Assembly (NCBI RefSeq): GCF_016801775.1
Contig: NZ_CP069004.1
Coordinates: 930,001 to 994,000 of the forward strand
From: Sulfitobacter mediterraneus
GTDB taxonomy: Bacteria; Pseudomonadota; Alphaproteobacteria; Rhodobacterales; Rhodobacteraceae
DNA: 64,000 bases
Direction of reading: 5' to 3'
In this document: one piece after another, positions 8,041-19,226 of the stretch
Layout: each line of letters opens with the position of its first letter
Numbering within the stretch: position 1 is the stretch's first letter
The notes under the pieces: model-generated
The model's input: only the letters and a program-made list of their open reading frames with translations
What the model was told of the DNA's origin: nothing
Databases searched by the model: none
Position numbers and translations under genes: made by a program

Positions 8041-8754
8041 ATGTTTGCGGTCATCAAGACTGGCGGTAAGCAATACAAGGTACAATCCGGCGACATGCTC
8101 CGGGTTGAACGTATTGCGGCAAGTGCCGGCGAAAAAGTTCAATTCAACGACGTTCTGATGCTGGGTGGTGATAACCCCCAGGTTGGTGCGCCGGTGATCG
8201 AAGATGCAGGCGTTCAAGCCGAAGTTGTCGATCAAATCAAAGGCGACAAGGTGATCAACTTTGTCAAACGCCGTCGTAAGCACTCGTCCAAGCGGACCAA
8301 GGGCCACCGTCAGAAGCTGACACTGGTCAAGATCACCGAGATCATGGCGTCCGGCGCTGGTAAGTCTGGCGTTGCGGCGGCTGTTGGTACAGGCTCCGTG
8401 AGCGCCGCTGCTGTTGCTGCTATCACTGGCGCATCCGCCGATGCCGCCCCTGCCAAGCCAGCCAAGGCCAAAAAGGCCGCGGCACCAAAGGCTGAAAAAG
8501 CTGCTGCCCCCAAGGCAGAAAAGAAAGCTGCACCAAAAGCCAAAGCGGCTGCTGGCGCGGATGATCTGAAAGAACTGTCCGGCGTTGGCCCGGCTCTGGA
8601 AAAGAAACTGCATGACGCGGGTGTCACAACCTTCGCACAGATCGCAGCCTGGACCGAAGCGGACGTTGCCGAGATGGACGAGAAACTGTCTTTCAAAGGC
8701 CGGATCGAGCGTGAAGGCTGGATCGCACAGGCTCAAGAAAAGACTAAAGGCTAA
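8041..8754 (+). CDS. rplU: 50S ribosomal protein L21 with C-terminal helix-hairpin-helix extension
   Basis: Residues 1 to about 103 are a complete L21 ([14 protein letters not shown]...[25 protein letters not shown]). They are followed by an Ala/Lys/Pro-rich linker (about 125-172, repeats of AAPKAEK) and a terminal domain of about 60 residues ([29 protein letters not shown]...) of the helix-hairpin-helix type seen in predicted DNA-binding proteins. At 237 residues it is more than twice the length of E. coli L21. The basic linker may contact rRNA. It is co-transcribed with rpmA 11 bases downstream and has a 230-base leader with attenuator-like hairpins. Confidence 0.95.
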   Translation: MFAVIKTGGKQYKVQSGDMLRVERIAASAGEKVQFNDVLMLGGDNPQVGAPVIEDAGVQAEVVDQIKGDKVINFVKRRRKHSSKRTKGHRQKLTLVKITEIMASGAGKSGVAAAVGTGSVSAAAVAAITGASADAAPAKPAKAKKAAAPKAEKAAAPKAEKKAAPKAKAAAGADDLKELSGVGPALEKKLHDAGVTTFAQIAAWTEADVAEMDEKLSFKGRIEREGWIAQAQEKTKG

Positions 8755-8765
8755 GGAGAGACCAA

Positions 8766-9035
8766 ATGGCACATAAAAAAGCAGGCGGCTCATCCCGTAA
8801 CGGACGCGACTCAGCTGGTCGTCGTCTTGGCGTGAAAAAATATGGCGGCGAAGCTGTCATCCCCGGCAACATCATCGTGCGTCAGCGCGGCACCAAGTTT
8901 TGGCCCGCCGAAGGCGTTGGCATGGGCAAAGATCACACGATCTTCGCAACTGTCGACGGCGCGGTTCAGTTCCACAAGGGACTGAAAAACCGCACGTTCA
9001 TTTCTGTCCTGCCGGTGGCGGAGGCCGCAGAATAA
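8766..9035 (+). CDS. rpmA: 50S ribosomal protein L27
   Basis: Complete L27 of 89 residues: [20 protein letters not shown] at the N-terminus, which reaches towards the peptidyl transferase centre, then [31 protein letters not shown]. There is no cleavable N-terminal extension of the Firmicutes kind. AAGGAGAG precedes the ATG. Second gene of rplU-rpmA, followed by a strong terminator. Confidence 0.98.
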   Translation: MAHKKAGGSSRNGRDSAGRRLGVKKYGGEAVIPGNIIVRQRGTKFWPAEGVGMGKDHTIFATVDGAVQFHKGLKNRTFISVLPVAEAAE

Positions 9036-9064
9036 GCCGTACCCAAAAGGTTTGAGAAAATTTA

Positions 9065-9099
9065 GGGATCGGCGGAAACGCCGGTCCCTTTTCTTTTTT
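9065..9099 (+). terminator. Rho-independent terminator after rpmA
   Basis: Ten-pair stem GGGATCGGCG/CGCCGGTCCC (one G-T pair) with a GAAA tetraloop (9075-9078), followed by a T-rich tract TTTTCTTTTTT. It closes the rplU-rpmA operon. Confidence 0.93.
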
Positions 9100-9143
9100 G
9101 CTCAAGACCCTCCTGACAACACCAGCCAGAAAGGAATGGTGCC

Positions 9144-9254
9144 ATGATCACAGCAAACCTGCCCATTCTGACGGATGCTGATCCGCGTCTGGCGCGATTG
9201 GATGTTGTGGACGGATGCCGGACCTTTGGCAATGGGCATGGGGCGTCGGCATGA
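9144..9254 (+). CDS. Possible small ORF coupled to the LysE-type gene
   Basis: Thirty-six-codon frame beginning at ATG 9144 with AAAGGA upstream. Its TGA overlaps ATG 9251 of the exporter gene as ATGA. The product starts MITANLPILTDADPRLARLD and has no recognisable domain. Good ribosome binding site and perfect coupling geometry suggest translation, but it may be only a leader frame or a relic. No protein evidence. Confidence 0.35.
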   Translation: MITANLPILTDADPRLARLDVVDGCRTFGNGHGASA

Positions 9255-9853
9255 GCATCGCCGTTCTGCCCCTCGCGGTCTTTGCCGCAAGTCAGGTTGG
9301 CACGCCTGGCCCCGCCAATATGGCGCTGATGGCCACGGGTGCCCGCTTTGGTTTTCGCGCTGCACTGCTTTTTGTGGTGGGTGTGGCCCTCGGCAAACAA
9401 TTGATCATCTGGCCCATCGGCTTTGGCTTGATGGAGCTGGCGGGCCGTGCGCCATGGGTTCTTGAAACGCTCAAATACCTCAGCGCCGCCTATATCTTTT
9501 GGCTGGCCTGGAAGGTTGCCAATCTGCGCCTTGGTCAGGGCAAAGACACCGGCACCGCGCCGGGCTTTGCCGCAGGCTTGATCGTTCATCCGCTCAACCC
9601 TAAGGCTTGGGCGATGATTGTTGGCAGTTTTACCGCCTTTGTGACCCCCGGCACGCCCAGCCTTATCGCAACTGCAACAATTGCTGCGGTATTGCTGTCC
9701 TGCCAGATCATTCTGCATCCGCTCTGGACACTTGCAGGTGATCGCATTGCAAAAACCGTGGCAGGGACACGGGGCGAACCTTATTTGATGTGGATATTGG
9801 CGGCGCTCACCGTTGCCTCTGTTCTTTTCATGCTGTTCGGAGGAGGGACATGA
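9251..9853 (+). CDS. LysE/RhtB family amino-acid exporter
   Basis: Inner-membrane exporter of 200 residues with about six hydrophobic segments. The N-terminal VGTPGPANMALMATGARFGFRAAL and the central HPLNPKAWAMIVGSF are the two conserved stretches of the LysE family. ATG 9251 is preferred over 9215 because it gives the usual LysE start and couples to the small upstream frame. Exported substrate unknown. The stop overlaps a possible start of the following GNAT gene. Confidence 0.85.
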   Translation: MSIAVLPLAVFAASQVGTPGPANMALMATGARFGFRAALLFVVGVALGKQLIIWPIGFGLMELAGRAPWVLETLKYLSAAYIFWLAWKVANLRLGQGKDTGTAPGFAAGLIVHPLNPKAWAMIVGSFTAFVTPGTPSLIATATIAAVLLSCQIILHPLWTLAGDRIAKTVAGTRGEPYLMWILAALTVASVLFMLFGGGT

Positions 9854-9855
9854 CG

Positions 9856-10392
9856 ATGGAAATGCAAAAAATAGTGAACCAACAGGTGATTGCGACCGAC
9901 CGCTTTGATCTGCGCCCATTGCGGCGCTCTGATCAAGGCTTGATCGAAATGTACGCCAGCGATCCGCGCGTGGCCAAGAACACCTCGTCCATTCCGCATC
10001 CATTGCCCCCCGGCACCATTGAGGCCTTTATCACCCGCGCTATGGCAGAGCCACGCGAAGAGGACGTTTGGGTCATGGACGGGCTGAAATCAGGCGGCGA
10101 CGAAGTGATGGGGCTGATTTCGCTGACCCGTCTGGATCGCAACCAATCCGAGGTCGGCTATTGGGTTGCGCCCGCGTTCTGGAACACCCATTTGGCATCT
10201 GATGCCGTGCAAGCCTTGGTGAACGCCAATCCGCTGCAAAATGATGCGATGTTTGCGGCCGTCTATCATGACAATCCTGCCTCGGCAAAAGTGCTGACCA
10301 ATGCGGGCTTTATCTATCTGGGCGACGCGGAAACCTATTGTGTGGCGCGTGACGCTGCCGTACCCACATGGACCTATAGCCGCAAGCTTTAA
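9856..10392 (+). CDS. GNAT family N-acetyltransferase (RimJ/RimL type)
   Basis: Protein of 178 residues. TDRFDLRPLRRSDQGLIEMYASDPRV is the classic start of a RimJ/RimL-like acetyltransferase, followed by GLISLTRLDRNQSEVGYWVAPAFWNT and HDNPASAKVLTNAGFIYLG, the acetyl-CoA-binding region. AGGAGGG at 9841-9847 is too close to ATG 9850 but eight bases from ATG 9856, so 9856 is chosen. Target unknown; possibly an amino group on a protein or small molecule. Confidence 0.85.
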   Translation: MEMQKIVNQQVIATDRFDLRPLRRSDQGLIEMYASDPRVAKNTSSIPHPLPPGTIEAFITRAMAEPREEDVWVMDGLKSGGDEVMGLISLTRLDRNQSEVGYWVAPAFWNTHLASDAVQALVNANPLQNDAMFAAVYHDNPASAKVLTNAGFIYLGDAETYCVARDAAVPTWTYSRKL

Positions 10393-12542
<2,150 letters not shown>

Positions 12543-12600
12543 ACCACGGCAATGCCACACACAGCCTTAATGCAACAGATCAGATATCAGGCCTAAGACC

Positions 12601-13866
12601 ATGAAAGACATTGATAACATCCCCGCTTTGATGGCCGATATCGGCGCCCGCGCCAAGGCTGCTTCAGCCGTTCTTGCCAACGCCAATGCCGAGCGCAAGC
12701 ATGCCGCATTGATCGGCGCCGCTGAAACCGTTTGGCAACGCCGTGCCGAGATCATCGCCGCAAACGCCAAGGACCTCGACTATGGTCGCGACAAGGGGCT
12801 GTCCGATGCGATGATGGACCGCCTGATGCTCAACGAAGAGCGCATTCAAGGCATGGTCGACGGGCTGCGCAGTGTGGCCGAACAGCCAGACCCCATTGGA
12901 GAGATCCTTGCCGAATGGGACCAGCCCACGGGCCTCAACATCAAGCGAGTGCGCACACCTTTGGGTGTGATTGGTGTGATCTACGAAAGCCGCCCAAATG
13001 TGACCGCTGACGCAGGGGCGCTTTGCCTCAAGGCCGGGAATGCGGTGATCCTGCGTGGCGGGTCAGAGAGCTTTCATTCCTCGCAAGCCATTCACGCCTG
13101 TTTGCAGCAGGGTCTGCGCGATGCGAATTTACCGGAGGACGCTGTGCAACTGGTGCCCACCCGCGACCGGGCCGCGGTGGGCGAGATGCTTACCATGACG
13201 GACACCATCGATGTGATCGTGCCGCGCGGCGGTAAGGGGCTTGTCGGGCTGGTGCAACGTGATGCGCGGGTGCCGGTTTTTGCCCACCTCGAAGGCATCG
13301 TGCATATCTACATCGACAAGGACGCCGATCCTGAGAAAGCGCTGAAAGTTGTGCTGAACGCCAAGACCCGGCGCACCGGCATTTGCGGCGCGGCGGAATG
13401 CCTGCTGATTCATCAGGATGTGGCCAACACCATCGGGCAAGGCGTTGTGCGCGCCTTGATCGACGCGGGCGTGGAGCTGCGCGTGGATGAGGCGTTGTCG
13501 GGTATAGAGGGCACCATTGCGGCCACGGCTGATGATTGGGGACACGAATACCTCGATATGATCATTGCGGCCAAGGTTGTGCCCGATCTGGAAGCCGCGA
13601 TTGATCACATCCGGCGCTATGGCTCGAACCACACCGATTGTATCCTGACCGAAGACGCGCAGGCGGCGCAGACCTTTATGAACCGGCTGGATTCCGCCAT
13701 CCTTATGCACAATGCCTCGACCCAGTTTGCCGATGGCGGTGAATTTGGCATGGGTGCAGAGATCGGGATCGCAACCGGCAAGATGCATGCCCGTGGCCCG
13801 GTGGGCGCGGCGCAGCTGACAAGCTTCAAATATCTGGTGACGGGTGACGGAACAGTCCGCGCCTAA
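12601..13866 (+). CDS. proA: Gamma-glutamyl phosphate reductase
   Basis: Second proline enzyme, NADPH-dependent, 421 residues. [30 protein letters not shown] and the catalytic cysteine in [17 protein letters not shown] are clear, as is the C-terminal [22 protein letters not shown]. It lies 58 bases after proB and completes obgE-proB-proA. Together they yield glutamate semialdehyde, which cyclises and is reduced by ProC, a gene not in this window. Confidence 0.97.
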   Translation: MKDIDNIPALMADIGARAKAASAVLANANAERKHAALIGAAETVWQRRAEIIAANAKDLDYGRDKGLSDAMMDRLMLNEERIQGMVDGLRSVAEQPDPIGEILAEWDQPTGLNIKRVRTPLGVIGVIYESRPNVTADAGALCLKAGNAVILRGGSESFHSSQAIHACLQQGLRDANLPEDAVQLVPTRDRAAVGEMLTMTDTIDVIVPRGGKGLVGLVQRDARVPVFAHLEGIVHIYIDKDADPEKALKVVLNAKTRRTGICGAAECLLIHQDVANTIGQGVVRALIDAGVELRVDEALSGIEGTIAATADDWGHEYLDMIIAAKVVPDLEAAIDHIRRYGSNHTDCILTEDAQAAQTFMNRLDSAILMHNASTQFADGGEFGMGAEIGIATGKMHARGPVGAAQLTSFKYLVTGDGTVRA

Positions 13867-13882
13867 GGGCAGGGCGACGCGA

Positions 13883-14476
13883 TCAAAAGGTCAGCGTCAG
13901 GCGGGTCTCGTCTGCCTGAACGGTGATTTTGCGCCCTTCGTCCAATGCGATTTGCGGCATCAGGCCGAATTGAACATGGGCGGGCAGAAGATCCTCCGCA
14001 AGGGCCGCGTCGGTCAACATGGCCCAAAGCCCGCCTTCGACACTCAGCCGGTCCGCCTGCGCCTTGAGGGACCAATCGCCCTGATGCTGCGTGACGTCAA
14101 GCGTACCGCCGTAGGGCATTGCGGTCTCGCAACACAGAAGCCCCAGAAATGCCAGGCGCACAGCGGCCCTGGGTTGCGGCGTGGTGGGCCGCCAATGCAC
14201 CGTCAAACGCCCGCCCTCATAGAGATCGCGCAGGATCGCACATACCTCTGTCTGGCCAATCATCTGATCCCCCGCAGCCCCAAAAGCGATGCGGAAAAAC
14301 CGGATGCGGGCACTGGCATTGCCAACACTTTCCCCGATCAACGACATTTCCGGCCCCGCACCGGCGCCAGACAGCGACATCAGTTCAAGCCCATTGTTGA
14401 TCGCGCCGATGGGGGATATCAGATCATGGCAGATCCGGCTGCCCACCAATGCGACAAGATTAGGTGCGGGGGTCAT
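13883..14476 (-). CDS. chpT: ChpT-like histidine phosphotransferase
   Basis: Protein of 197 residues with the dimeric histidine-kinase-like fold of ChpT, which passes phosphate from CckA to CtrA in the alphaproteobacterial cell-cycle phosphorelay (motility and gene-transfer-agent control in Rhodobacterales). The phospho-acceptor is His17 in SRICHDLISPIGAINNGLEL. The degenerate ATP-lid region MPYGGTLDVTQH lacks kinase N and G boxes. ATG at 14476 is preferred over a GTG 12 bases upstream; neither has a strong ribosome binding site. It faces the DUF3553 gene, with 32 bases between starts. Confidence 0.85.
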   Translation of the reverse strand: MTPAPNLVALVGSRICHDLISPIGAINNGLELMSLSGAGAGPEMSLIGESVGNASARIRFFRIAFGAAGDQMIGQTEVCAILRDLYEGGRLTVHWRPTTPQPRAAVRLAFLGLLCCETAMPYGGTLDVTQHQGDWSLKAQADRLSVEGGLWAMLTDAALAEDLLPAHVQFGLMPQIALDEGRKITVQADETRLTLTF

Positions 14477-14508
14477 GGGCGATACCACTGTCTTTGAAAG
14501 GCGAGCTG

Positions 14509-14697
14509 ATGGAAGATTTGAATGCGATTTTCACGCCCGGCATGTTGGCCCGCCATCCCGATCGCCCGGAATGGGGCATCGGACAGGTCCAAAGCAACAT
14601 CGGCGGCAAGTTGACCGTGAACTTCAGGGACGAAGGTAAAATTGTCATAGACAGTTTCCGAATTGCATTGATGCCGGTCTTTGATGGCACATCTTGA
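14509..14697 (+). CDS. DUF3553 family small protein
   Basis: Sixty-two-residue protein beginning MEDLNAIFTPGMLARHPDRP and continuing EWGIGQVQSNIGGKLTVNFRDEGKIVID. This matches DUF3553, a short SH3-like beta fold related to a domain at the end of UvrD-type helicases. ATG 14509 follows AAAGGCGAG. It is transcribed away from chpT. The function is unproven; nucleic-acid or RNA polymerase contact is possible by analogy. Confidence 0.75.
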   Translation: MEDLNAIFTPGMLARHPDRPEWGIGQVQSNIGGKLTVNFRDEGKIVIDSFRIALMPVFDGTS

Positions 14698-14832
14698 TTG
14701 AAAAAGAGTTAATTTACGAAAGATTTAGTTAATGGCGGCCCGCGCGCGTGCCATTTTCAGGCGTCCCTTCGCGATATTGCGCATCGGGGGGGAATTGCCT
14801 ATCAGACCTCGAACGCATCAAAGGGGTATCAC

Positions 14833-15603
14833 ATGCCGATGACCCAACAGGCGACCGGCGGGTTTCATGTCAGACTGGCACAAACCGACGCGGATCTGGA
14901 AGCAGCACAGCGCCTGCGCTATGATGTCTTTGTCTCGGAACTGGGCGGCGGCGGTGCAATGGTGGACCACGATGCCGGCCTCGAACGGGACCGGTTTGAT
15001 CCCTTTCTCGACCATCTTTTGTTGCTTGATGATACCACCGGCGCGGTGGTCGGTGTCTACCGTTTGATGCAACAGGATATGGCGCGGCGGGCAGGGGGCT
15101 TTTATTCTTCCGGCGAATACGACCTGACCCTGTTAGAAACCTGCGGGCGGCGCATTCTTGAACTGGGGCGGTCCTGTCTGCATCCTGACTATCGCGGCGG
15201 CATGGCTATGCATCACCTGTGGTCAGGGCTTGCCGATTACATCACGCAGCATGAGATCGAAGTGCTCTTTGGTGTGGCGAGCTTTCACGGCACGGATGTG
15301 TCGGCGTTGAAGCAACCCCTGTCCTTTTTGCACCATCGCCATCTCGCGCCGCCAGATCTGCGGGTGAAAGCACGGGACACATCGTTTCAAAACATGAACT
15401 TGCTAGGCGAAGCTGAACTGGATCGCAAAGCCGCGATGTTGCAAATGCCCAGTCTGATCAAGGCCTATCTGCGCCTTGGCGGCATGGTGGGTGAAGGCGC
15501 CTATATCGATCATGCCTTTAACACGGTTGATGTCTGCCTGATCATGGACACCAATCAGATGAATGCCCGCCAATCGAAAATCTATCGCGGAGAACGTCGA
15601 TGA
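14833..15603 (+). CDS. olsB: L-ornithine N(alpha)-acyltransferase
   Basis: First step of ornithine-lipid synthesis: transfers a 3-hydroxyacyl group from acyl-ACP to ornithine. Protein of 256 residues with the GNAT-like core VRLAQTDADLEAAQRLRYDVFVSELG, then ILELGRSCLHPDYRGGMAMHHLW and LFGVASFHGTDVSAL, all typical of OlsB. The stop overlaps olsA as ATGA. Ornithine lipids are phosphorus-free, but I see no Pho box upstream. Confidence 0.93.
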   Translation: MPMTQQATGGFHVRLAQTDADLEAAQRLRYDVFVSELGGGGAMVDHDAGLERDRFDPFLDHLLLLDDTTGAVVGVYRLMQQDMARRAGGFYSSGEYDLTLLETCGRRILELGRSCLHPDYRGGMAMHHLWSGLADYITQHEIEVLFGVASFHGTDVSALKQPLSFLHHRHLAPPDLRVKARDTSFQNMNLLGEAELDRKAAMLQMPSLIKAYLRLGGMVGEGAYIDHAFNTVDVCLIMDTNQMNARQSKIYRGERR

Positions 15604-16454
15604 GCATCGCATGGGACAGCGGCGTGCCACCCGCCTTTCCGCCGATCCGGTTCTGGGGCTGGGTGCGCGTTGTCCTGCGGGTGGTCGCCCTTGGCATTTT
15701 GGTGTTTGGCGGGCTTTTGATCCTTCTGATTGTGCGCCTGATCGAACAGCCGCTCTATGGGCTCCACCGCCCGGTCACTCCCCATATCACCCAATTTGTC
15801 TGCCGGAACGCGCTGCGCATTCTGGGGATCGGCTACAGCAACACCGGCGCACCGATGAAGGGGCGCGGGGCGGTTGTGGCCAACCATTCCTCGTGGCTCG
15901 ATATCTTCGTGTTGAACGCGGCAAAGCGGATTTACTTCGTGTCAAAGTCCGAAGTGGCCAGTTGGCCGGGCATTGGCTGGCTGGCGCGGGCCACTGGCAC
16001 CGTGTTCATCGAGCGCAACCCCGCAAAGGCCAAAGAGCAAACCCAAGTGTTCGAAGCGCGTCTGCTGGCCGGGCACAAACTGCTGTTCTTTCCCGAGGGG
16101 ACCAGCACGGATGGAATGCAGGTTATTCCTTTTAAAACAACGCTCTTCCAGGCTTTCTTTGCAGAGAACCTTAAGGACGAGATCGCGGTTCAACCCGTGA
16201 CAATCACCTATTTCGCGCCAGATGGCACCGACCCGCGGTTCTATGGCTGGTGGGGGGATATGTCCTTTGGATCGCATCTCTTGGCGACATTGGCGCCCGC
16301 ACGACAAGGGCGTGTACATGTGGCCTATCACGCACCAATGCCTGTGCGCGATTACCCAAATCGCAAGGCATTGGCACAGGCCAGCGAAACGGTCGTGCGG
16401 TCAGGGCACCAACTGTCCAGCCCCGACCGATCAGTTAACGATCACTTGGAATAG
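15600..16454 (+). CDS. olsA: Lyso-ornithine lipid O-acyltransferase (PlsC family)
   Basis: Second step of ornithine-lipid synthesis, 284 residues, membrane bound. One N-terminal transmembrane segment (about 20-45, VVALGILVFGGLLILLIVRL), the catalytic H-x4-D motif VANHSSWLDIF and the acyl-acceptor motif FPEGTSTDG. The four-base overlap with olsB supports the OlsBA assignment over a general PlsC. Its last 13 bases overlap the convergent PA14-like gene. Confidence 0.92.
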   Translation: MSIAWDSGVPPAFPPIRFWGWVRVVLRVVALGILVFGGLLILLIVRLIEQPLYGLHRPVTPHITQFVCRNALRILGIGYSNTGAPMKGRGAVVANHSSWLDIFVLNAAKRIYFVSKSEVASWPGIGWLARATGTVFIERNPAKAKEQTQVFEARLLAGHKLLFFPEGTSTDGMQVIPFKTTLFQAFFAENLKDEIAVQPVTITYFAPDGTDPRFYGWWGDMSFGSHLLATLAPARQGRVHVAYHAPMPVRDYPNRKALAQASETVVRSGHQLSSPDRSVNDHLE

Positions 16455-17011
16455 GCAAAGGCGCTGTCCGGGACAGGGCCGAGGGATCCGTCTGCATTCC
16501 AGTCCATCATCAGGCAGGCGGTGCCTTTGCGCTGAAAATAGGTGGCCTTGATGGCATACCAACCGGCCACGGGCACTTCGACTTCTTGCAAGCCCGCGGA
16601 TTCGCAAGCGTGGACCTCATCATAAAGCGCGACCTGCTGTCCGCCCAGCTCCACCCGGATGCCGTCATTGCTGAAAAAATCGATCTCAAACGTGCCAGCC
16701 GCGTCAAAACGCAGATAGCCGGTGATCTCTGCCGCAACCTTTTTGTGCGAGGTCGAGGTCAGCGTCAGATCCCCATCATCACCGTCCAGATAAGACAGCC
16801 CGACCAGCGCAGGGCCAGGTTTGGCACTTTGCAGGGCGGCGTCTGCCTGTTCCAGCGTGCGCACCTCTTTGGGATAGGCATAGGACACCGCCAACCCTGG
16901 CGACAGATCATCCGCATTCGGTTGCGGATCGGCTGGCGTGAGGGTCAGCGGCGCGGCAAGGACCGGCATTGCAAGGCATGCGGCAAAGGCCGCAGAGGTC
17001 AGTTTGATCAT
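16442..17011 (-). CDS. Secreted PA14-like domain protein
   Basis: Exported protein of 189 residues. Signal peptide MIKLTSAAFAACLAMPVLAA; the start at 17011 has GGGGAA upstream. The mature part contains GLAVSYAYPKEV...AEITGYLRFDAAGTFEIDFFSNDGIRVELGGQQVALYDEV...VPVAGWYAIKATYFQRKGTACLMMDW. This follows the order of a PA14 domain (barrel, then N-D-G-x-R-V loop, then Y-x-x-G/W end), a carbohydrate-binding module. Probably a periplasmic or surface glycan-binding protein. Lone gene, tail to tail with olsA. Confidence 0.72.
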   Translation of the reverse strand: MIKLTSAAFAACLAMPVLAAPLTLTPADPQPNADDLSPGLAVSYAYPKEVRTLEQADAALQSAKPGPALVGLSYLDGDDGDLTLTSTSHKKVAAEITGYLRFDAAGTFEIDFFSNDGIRVELGGQQVALYDEVHACESAGLQEVEVPVAGWYAIKATYFQRKGTACLMMDWNADGSLGPVPDSAFAYSK

Positions 17012-17120
17012 GTGGTGTTCCCCTGATGGTGTTTTTATGATCATACCCTGAGCAACTCCGCGCCGTTTGTCCATATTTTCGGGGGCAGGGCGGCCAGATC
17101 ACTATTGCACCCATGGCCCC

Positions 17121-17149
17121 TTGCGCTTGACCCAATGCTGATCTATACG
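17121..17149 (+). promoter_or_regulatory. Candidate sigma-70 promoter for rpsB-tsf
   Basis: TTGCGC (17121-17126), a 17-base spacer and TATACG (17144-17149) lie about 120 bases before rpsB. The resulting leader contains an AACCC/GGGGTT hairpin and could carry S2 feedback control. Inferred from spacing only. Confidence 0.4.
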
Positions 17150-17269
17150 CGCGGCACTTGAACCCGCAGTCGGGGTTGGGCCTTTGGGGGAGAAATCCTC
17201 AAACGTCCGCCGGTTGGCAGCATCCGCTGTCATACCCCCGATGAGGCTAAACCGGAAAGGTATAAAGAC

Positions 17270-18133
17270 ATGGCTCTTCCTGAGTTCTCCATGCGCCAAT
17301 TGCTTGAAGCAGGCGTACACTTCGGCCACCAGACGCAGCGTTGGAACCCACGTATGGGTCCGTTCATCTATGGCGCGCGCAACGGCATCCACATCATGGA
17401 CCTGACACAGACCGTTCCTTTGCTGGAGCAGGCACTGGTTGTGATCCGTGAAACCGTCGCCAAAGGCGGCAGCATCCTTTTTGTCGGCACCAAGCGTCAG
17501 GCTTCGCAGCCTGTGGCAGAAGCCGCGGAAAAATGCGCACAGTATTACATGAACCACCGTTGGCTCGGCGGCACACTGACCAACTGGCAGACCGTGTCGA
17601 AGTCCATCAACCGTCTGAAAAACATCGACGAACAGTCCGAGCGCGGCTTTGAAGGTCTGACCAAGAAAGAGCGTCTGGGCATGGAACGTGACCAGGGCAA
17701 GCTTGAAGCCTCCCTCGGCGGTATCCGCGAAATGGGCGGTCGTCCCGACCTGATCTTCGTCATCGACGTGAAAAAAGAAGCGCTGGCCGTGGCCGAAGCC
17801 AACAAACTGGGCATCCCGGTTGTGGCGGTGGTTGACACCAACTGCTCCCCGGATGGCATCGACTACATCATCCCAGGCAACGACGATGCGGCACGCGCCA
17901 TTGCGCTGTACTGCGATCTGGCAGCCCGCGCAGCCCTGGACGGCATGTCCGCACAACTGGGCGCGGCAGGCGTTGATCTGGGCGCGATGGAAGAAGCACC
18001 TGTCGAAGAAGCGCTCAGCGATGGCGTTGAAGTTGGCAATGCGTCCTCCGAGACTGTTTCAAACGACGCGATGTCCAAAGATGCACCGCTGGATATCGAA
18101 TCCAAACAAGAGACTGTTGAAAAAGCCAACTGA
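17270..18133 (+). CDS. rpsB: 30S ribosomal protein S2
   Basis: S2 of 287 residues: [42 protein letters not shown], then [15 protein letters not shown], and [25 protein letters not shown]. Beyond about residue 235 there is an acidic tail ([17 protein letters not shown]...) longer than in E. coli, as in other Rhodobacterales. First gene of rpsB-tsf. Confidence 0.98.
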   Translation: MALPEFSMRQLLEAGVHFGHQTQRWNPRMGPFIYGARNGIHIMDLTQTVPLLEQALVVIRETVAKGGSILFVGTKRQASQPVAEAAEKCAQYYMNHRWLGGTLTNWQTVSKSINRLKNIDEQSERGFEGLTKKERLGMERDQGKLEASLGGIREMGGRPDLIFVIDVKKEALAVAEANKLGIPVVAVVDTNCSPDGIDYIIPGNDDAARAIALYCDLAARAALDGMSAQLGAAGVDLGAMEEAPVEEALSDGVEVGNASSETVSNDAMSKDAPLDIESKQETVEKAN

Positions 18134-18160
18134 TCGGCACGTTTCACAGCGTTGAAATAT

Positions 18161-18181
18161 GGGGCAGGGATCACCTGCCCC
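18161..18181 (+). promoter_or_regulatory. Intercistronic hairpin between rpsB and tsf
   Basis: Perfect eight-pair stem GGGGCAGG/CCTGCCCC with loop GATCA and no T tract after it. It is probably a processing or stability element, or a partial attenuator, that lets rpsB and tsf be expressed at different levels. Confidence 0.6.
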
Positions 18182-18212
18182 AGATCCCATGATTCCAAAG
18201 GAGAACCAAAAG

Positions 18213-19088
18213 ATGGCGATTACAGCATCTATGGTGAAAGAACTGCGCGACAGCACCGGCGCAGGCATGATGGACGCCAAGAAGGCGCTGACTGAAAACA
18301 ACGGCGACATGGAAGCCGCGGTTGATTGGCTGCGCACCAAAGGTCTGGCCAAAGCGGCCAAAAAATCTGGCCGGACGGCGGCCGAAGGTCTGGTGGCTGT
18401 TCAGGTCAATGGTGGCCACGGTGTCGCGGTTGAAGTGAACTCCGAAACCGACTTTGTTGGCAAAAACGCAGACTTCCAGAAAATGGTTGGCGGCATTGCA
18501 GAGGTTGCACTGAACGCATCTGATCTGGACGCGCTGAAAGCGTCCGACATGGGCGGCAAAACCGTTGAGCAGACCGTGACAGACGCGGTTGCCGTGATTG
18601 GCGAAAACATGTCGGTGCGCCGCATGTCCGCAATCGACGGCGACACAGTTGTGTCTTACGTGCACAACGCCGCGGCACCCGGCATGGGCAAAATCGGCGT
18701 TCTGGTTGCAATGACCGGCGGTGATGAGGCGTTTGGCAAGCAGGTTGCGATGCACATCGCCGCTGTGAACCCTGCGTCCCTGTCCGAGGCAGATCTGGAC
18801 GCGGCGGTTGTCGAAAAAGAAAAGCAGGTTCAGATGGACATCGCTCGGGAATCTGGCAAGCCAGAAGCCGTGATCGAGAAAATGATCGTCGGCCGCATGA
18901 AAAAGTACATGTCCGAAGTGACACTGCTGAACCAGGCGTTTGTTGTGAACCCTGACCTGACCGTTGGCGACGCCGCCAAAGAGGCCGGCGCAACCATCAC
19001 CGGTTTTGTTCGTCTCGAAGTGGGCGAAGGCATTGAAGTGGTCAAAGAAGACTTTGCTGCTGAAGTTGCGAAAGCCGCACAGGGCTAA
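18213..19088 (+). CDS. tsf: Elongation factor Ts
   Basis: Nucleotide exchange factor for EF-Tu, 291 residues. The UBA-like N-terminus [23 protein letters not shown] contains the EF-Tu contact [10 protein letters not shown] further on. ATG 18213 follows AAAGGAGAA; a frame extending 54 bases upstream has no such signal. It pairs with rpsB, as in most bacteria. Confidence 0.97.
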   Translation: MAITASMVKELRDSTGAGMMDAKKALTENNGDMEAAVDWLRTKGLAKAAKKSGRTAAEGLVAVQVNGGHGVAVEVNSETDFVGKNADFQKMVGGIAEVALNASDLDALKASDMGGKTVEQTVTDAVAVIGENMSVRRMSAIDGDTVVSYVHNAAAPGMGKIGVLVAMTGGDEAFGKQVAMHIAAVNPASLSEADLDAAVVEKEKQVQMDIARESGKPEAVIEKMIVGRMKKYMSEVTLLNQAFVVNPDLTVGDAAKEAGATITGFVRLEVGEGIEVVKEDFAAEVAKAAQG

Positions 19089-19112
19089 GCCGTTCAATAA
19101 ACTCAGTATTTG

Positions 19113-19143
19113 GGGCGGTTCCGGTATCGGAGCCGCCCTTTTT
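19113..19143 (+). terminator. Rho-independent terminator after tsf
   Basis: Eleven-pair stem GGGCGGTTCCG/CGGAGCCGCCC (one G-T pair), loop GTAT, then five T. Ends rpsB-tsf. Confidence 0.93.
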
Positions 19144-19194
19144 CGTGGCCGGTCCAAATGGTCAAATGGGGCAGGGGACAAAGATAGGCGGACT

Positions 19195-19223
19195 TTGACC
19201 GAGAGGCAAAGCCCGCCTATACG
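19195..19223 (+). promoter_or_regulatory. Strong sigma-70 promoter with no annotated gene downstream
   Basis: TTGACC (19195-19200), a 17-base spacer and TATACG (19218-19223). It follows the tsf terminator and points at luxR, which runs the other way, so it must drive some other product. Confidence 0.6.
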
Positions 19224-19226
19224 CTC

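Noticed and set aside
14702..14740. CtrA-like TTAA repeats before olsB, near chpT
   Set aside because: The two TTAA elements are 16 bases apart rather than the 7 of a CtrA site.
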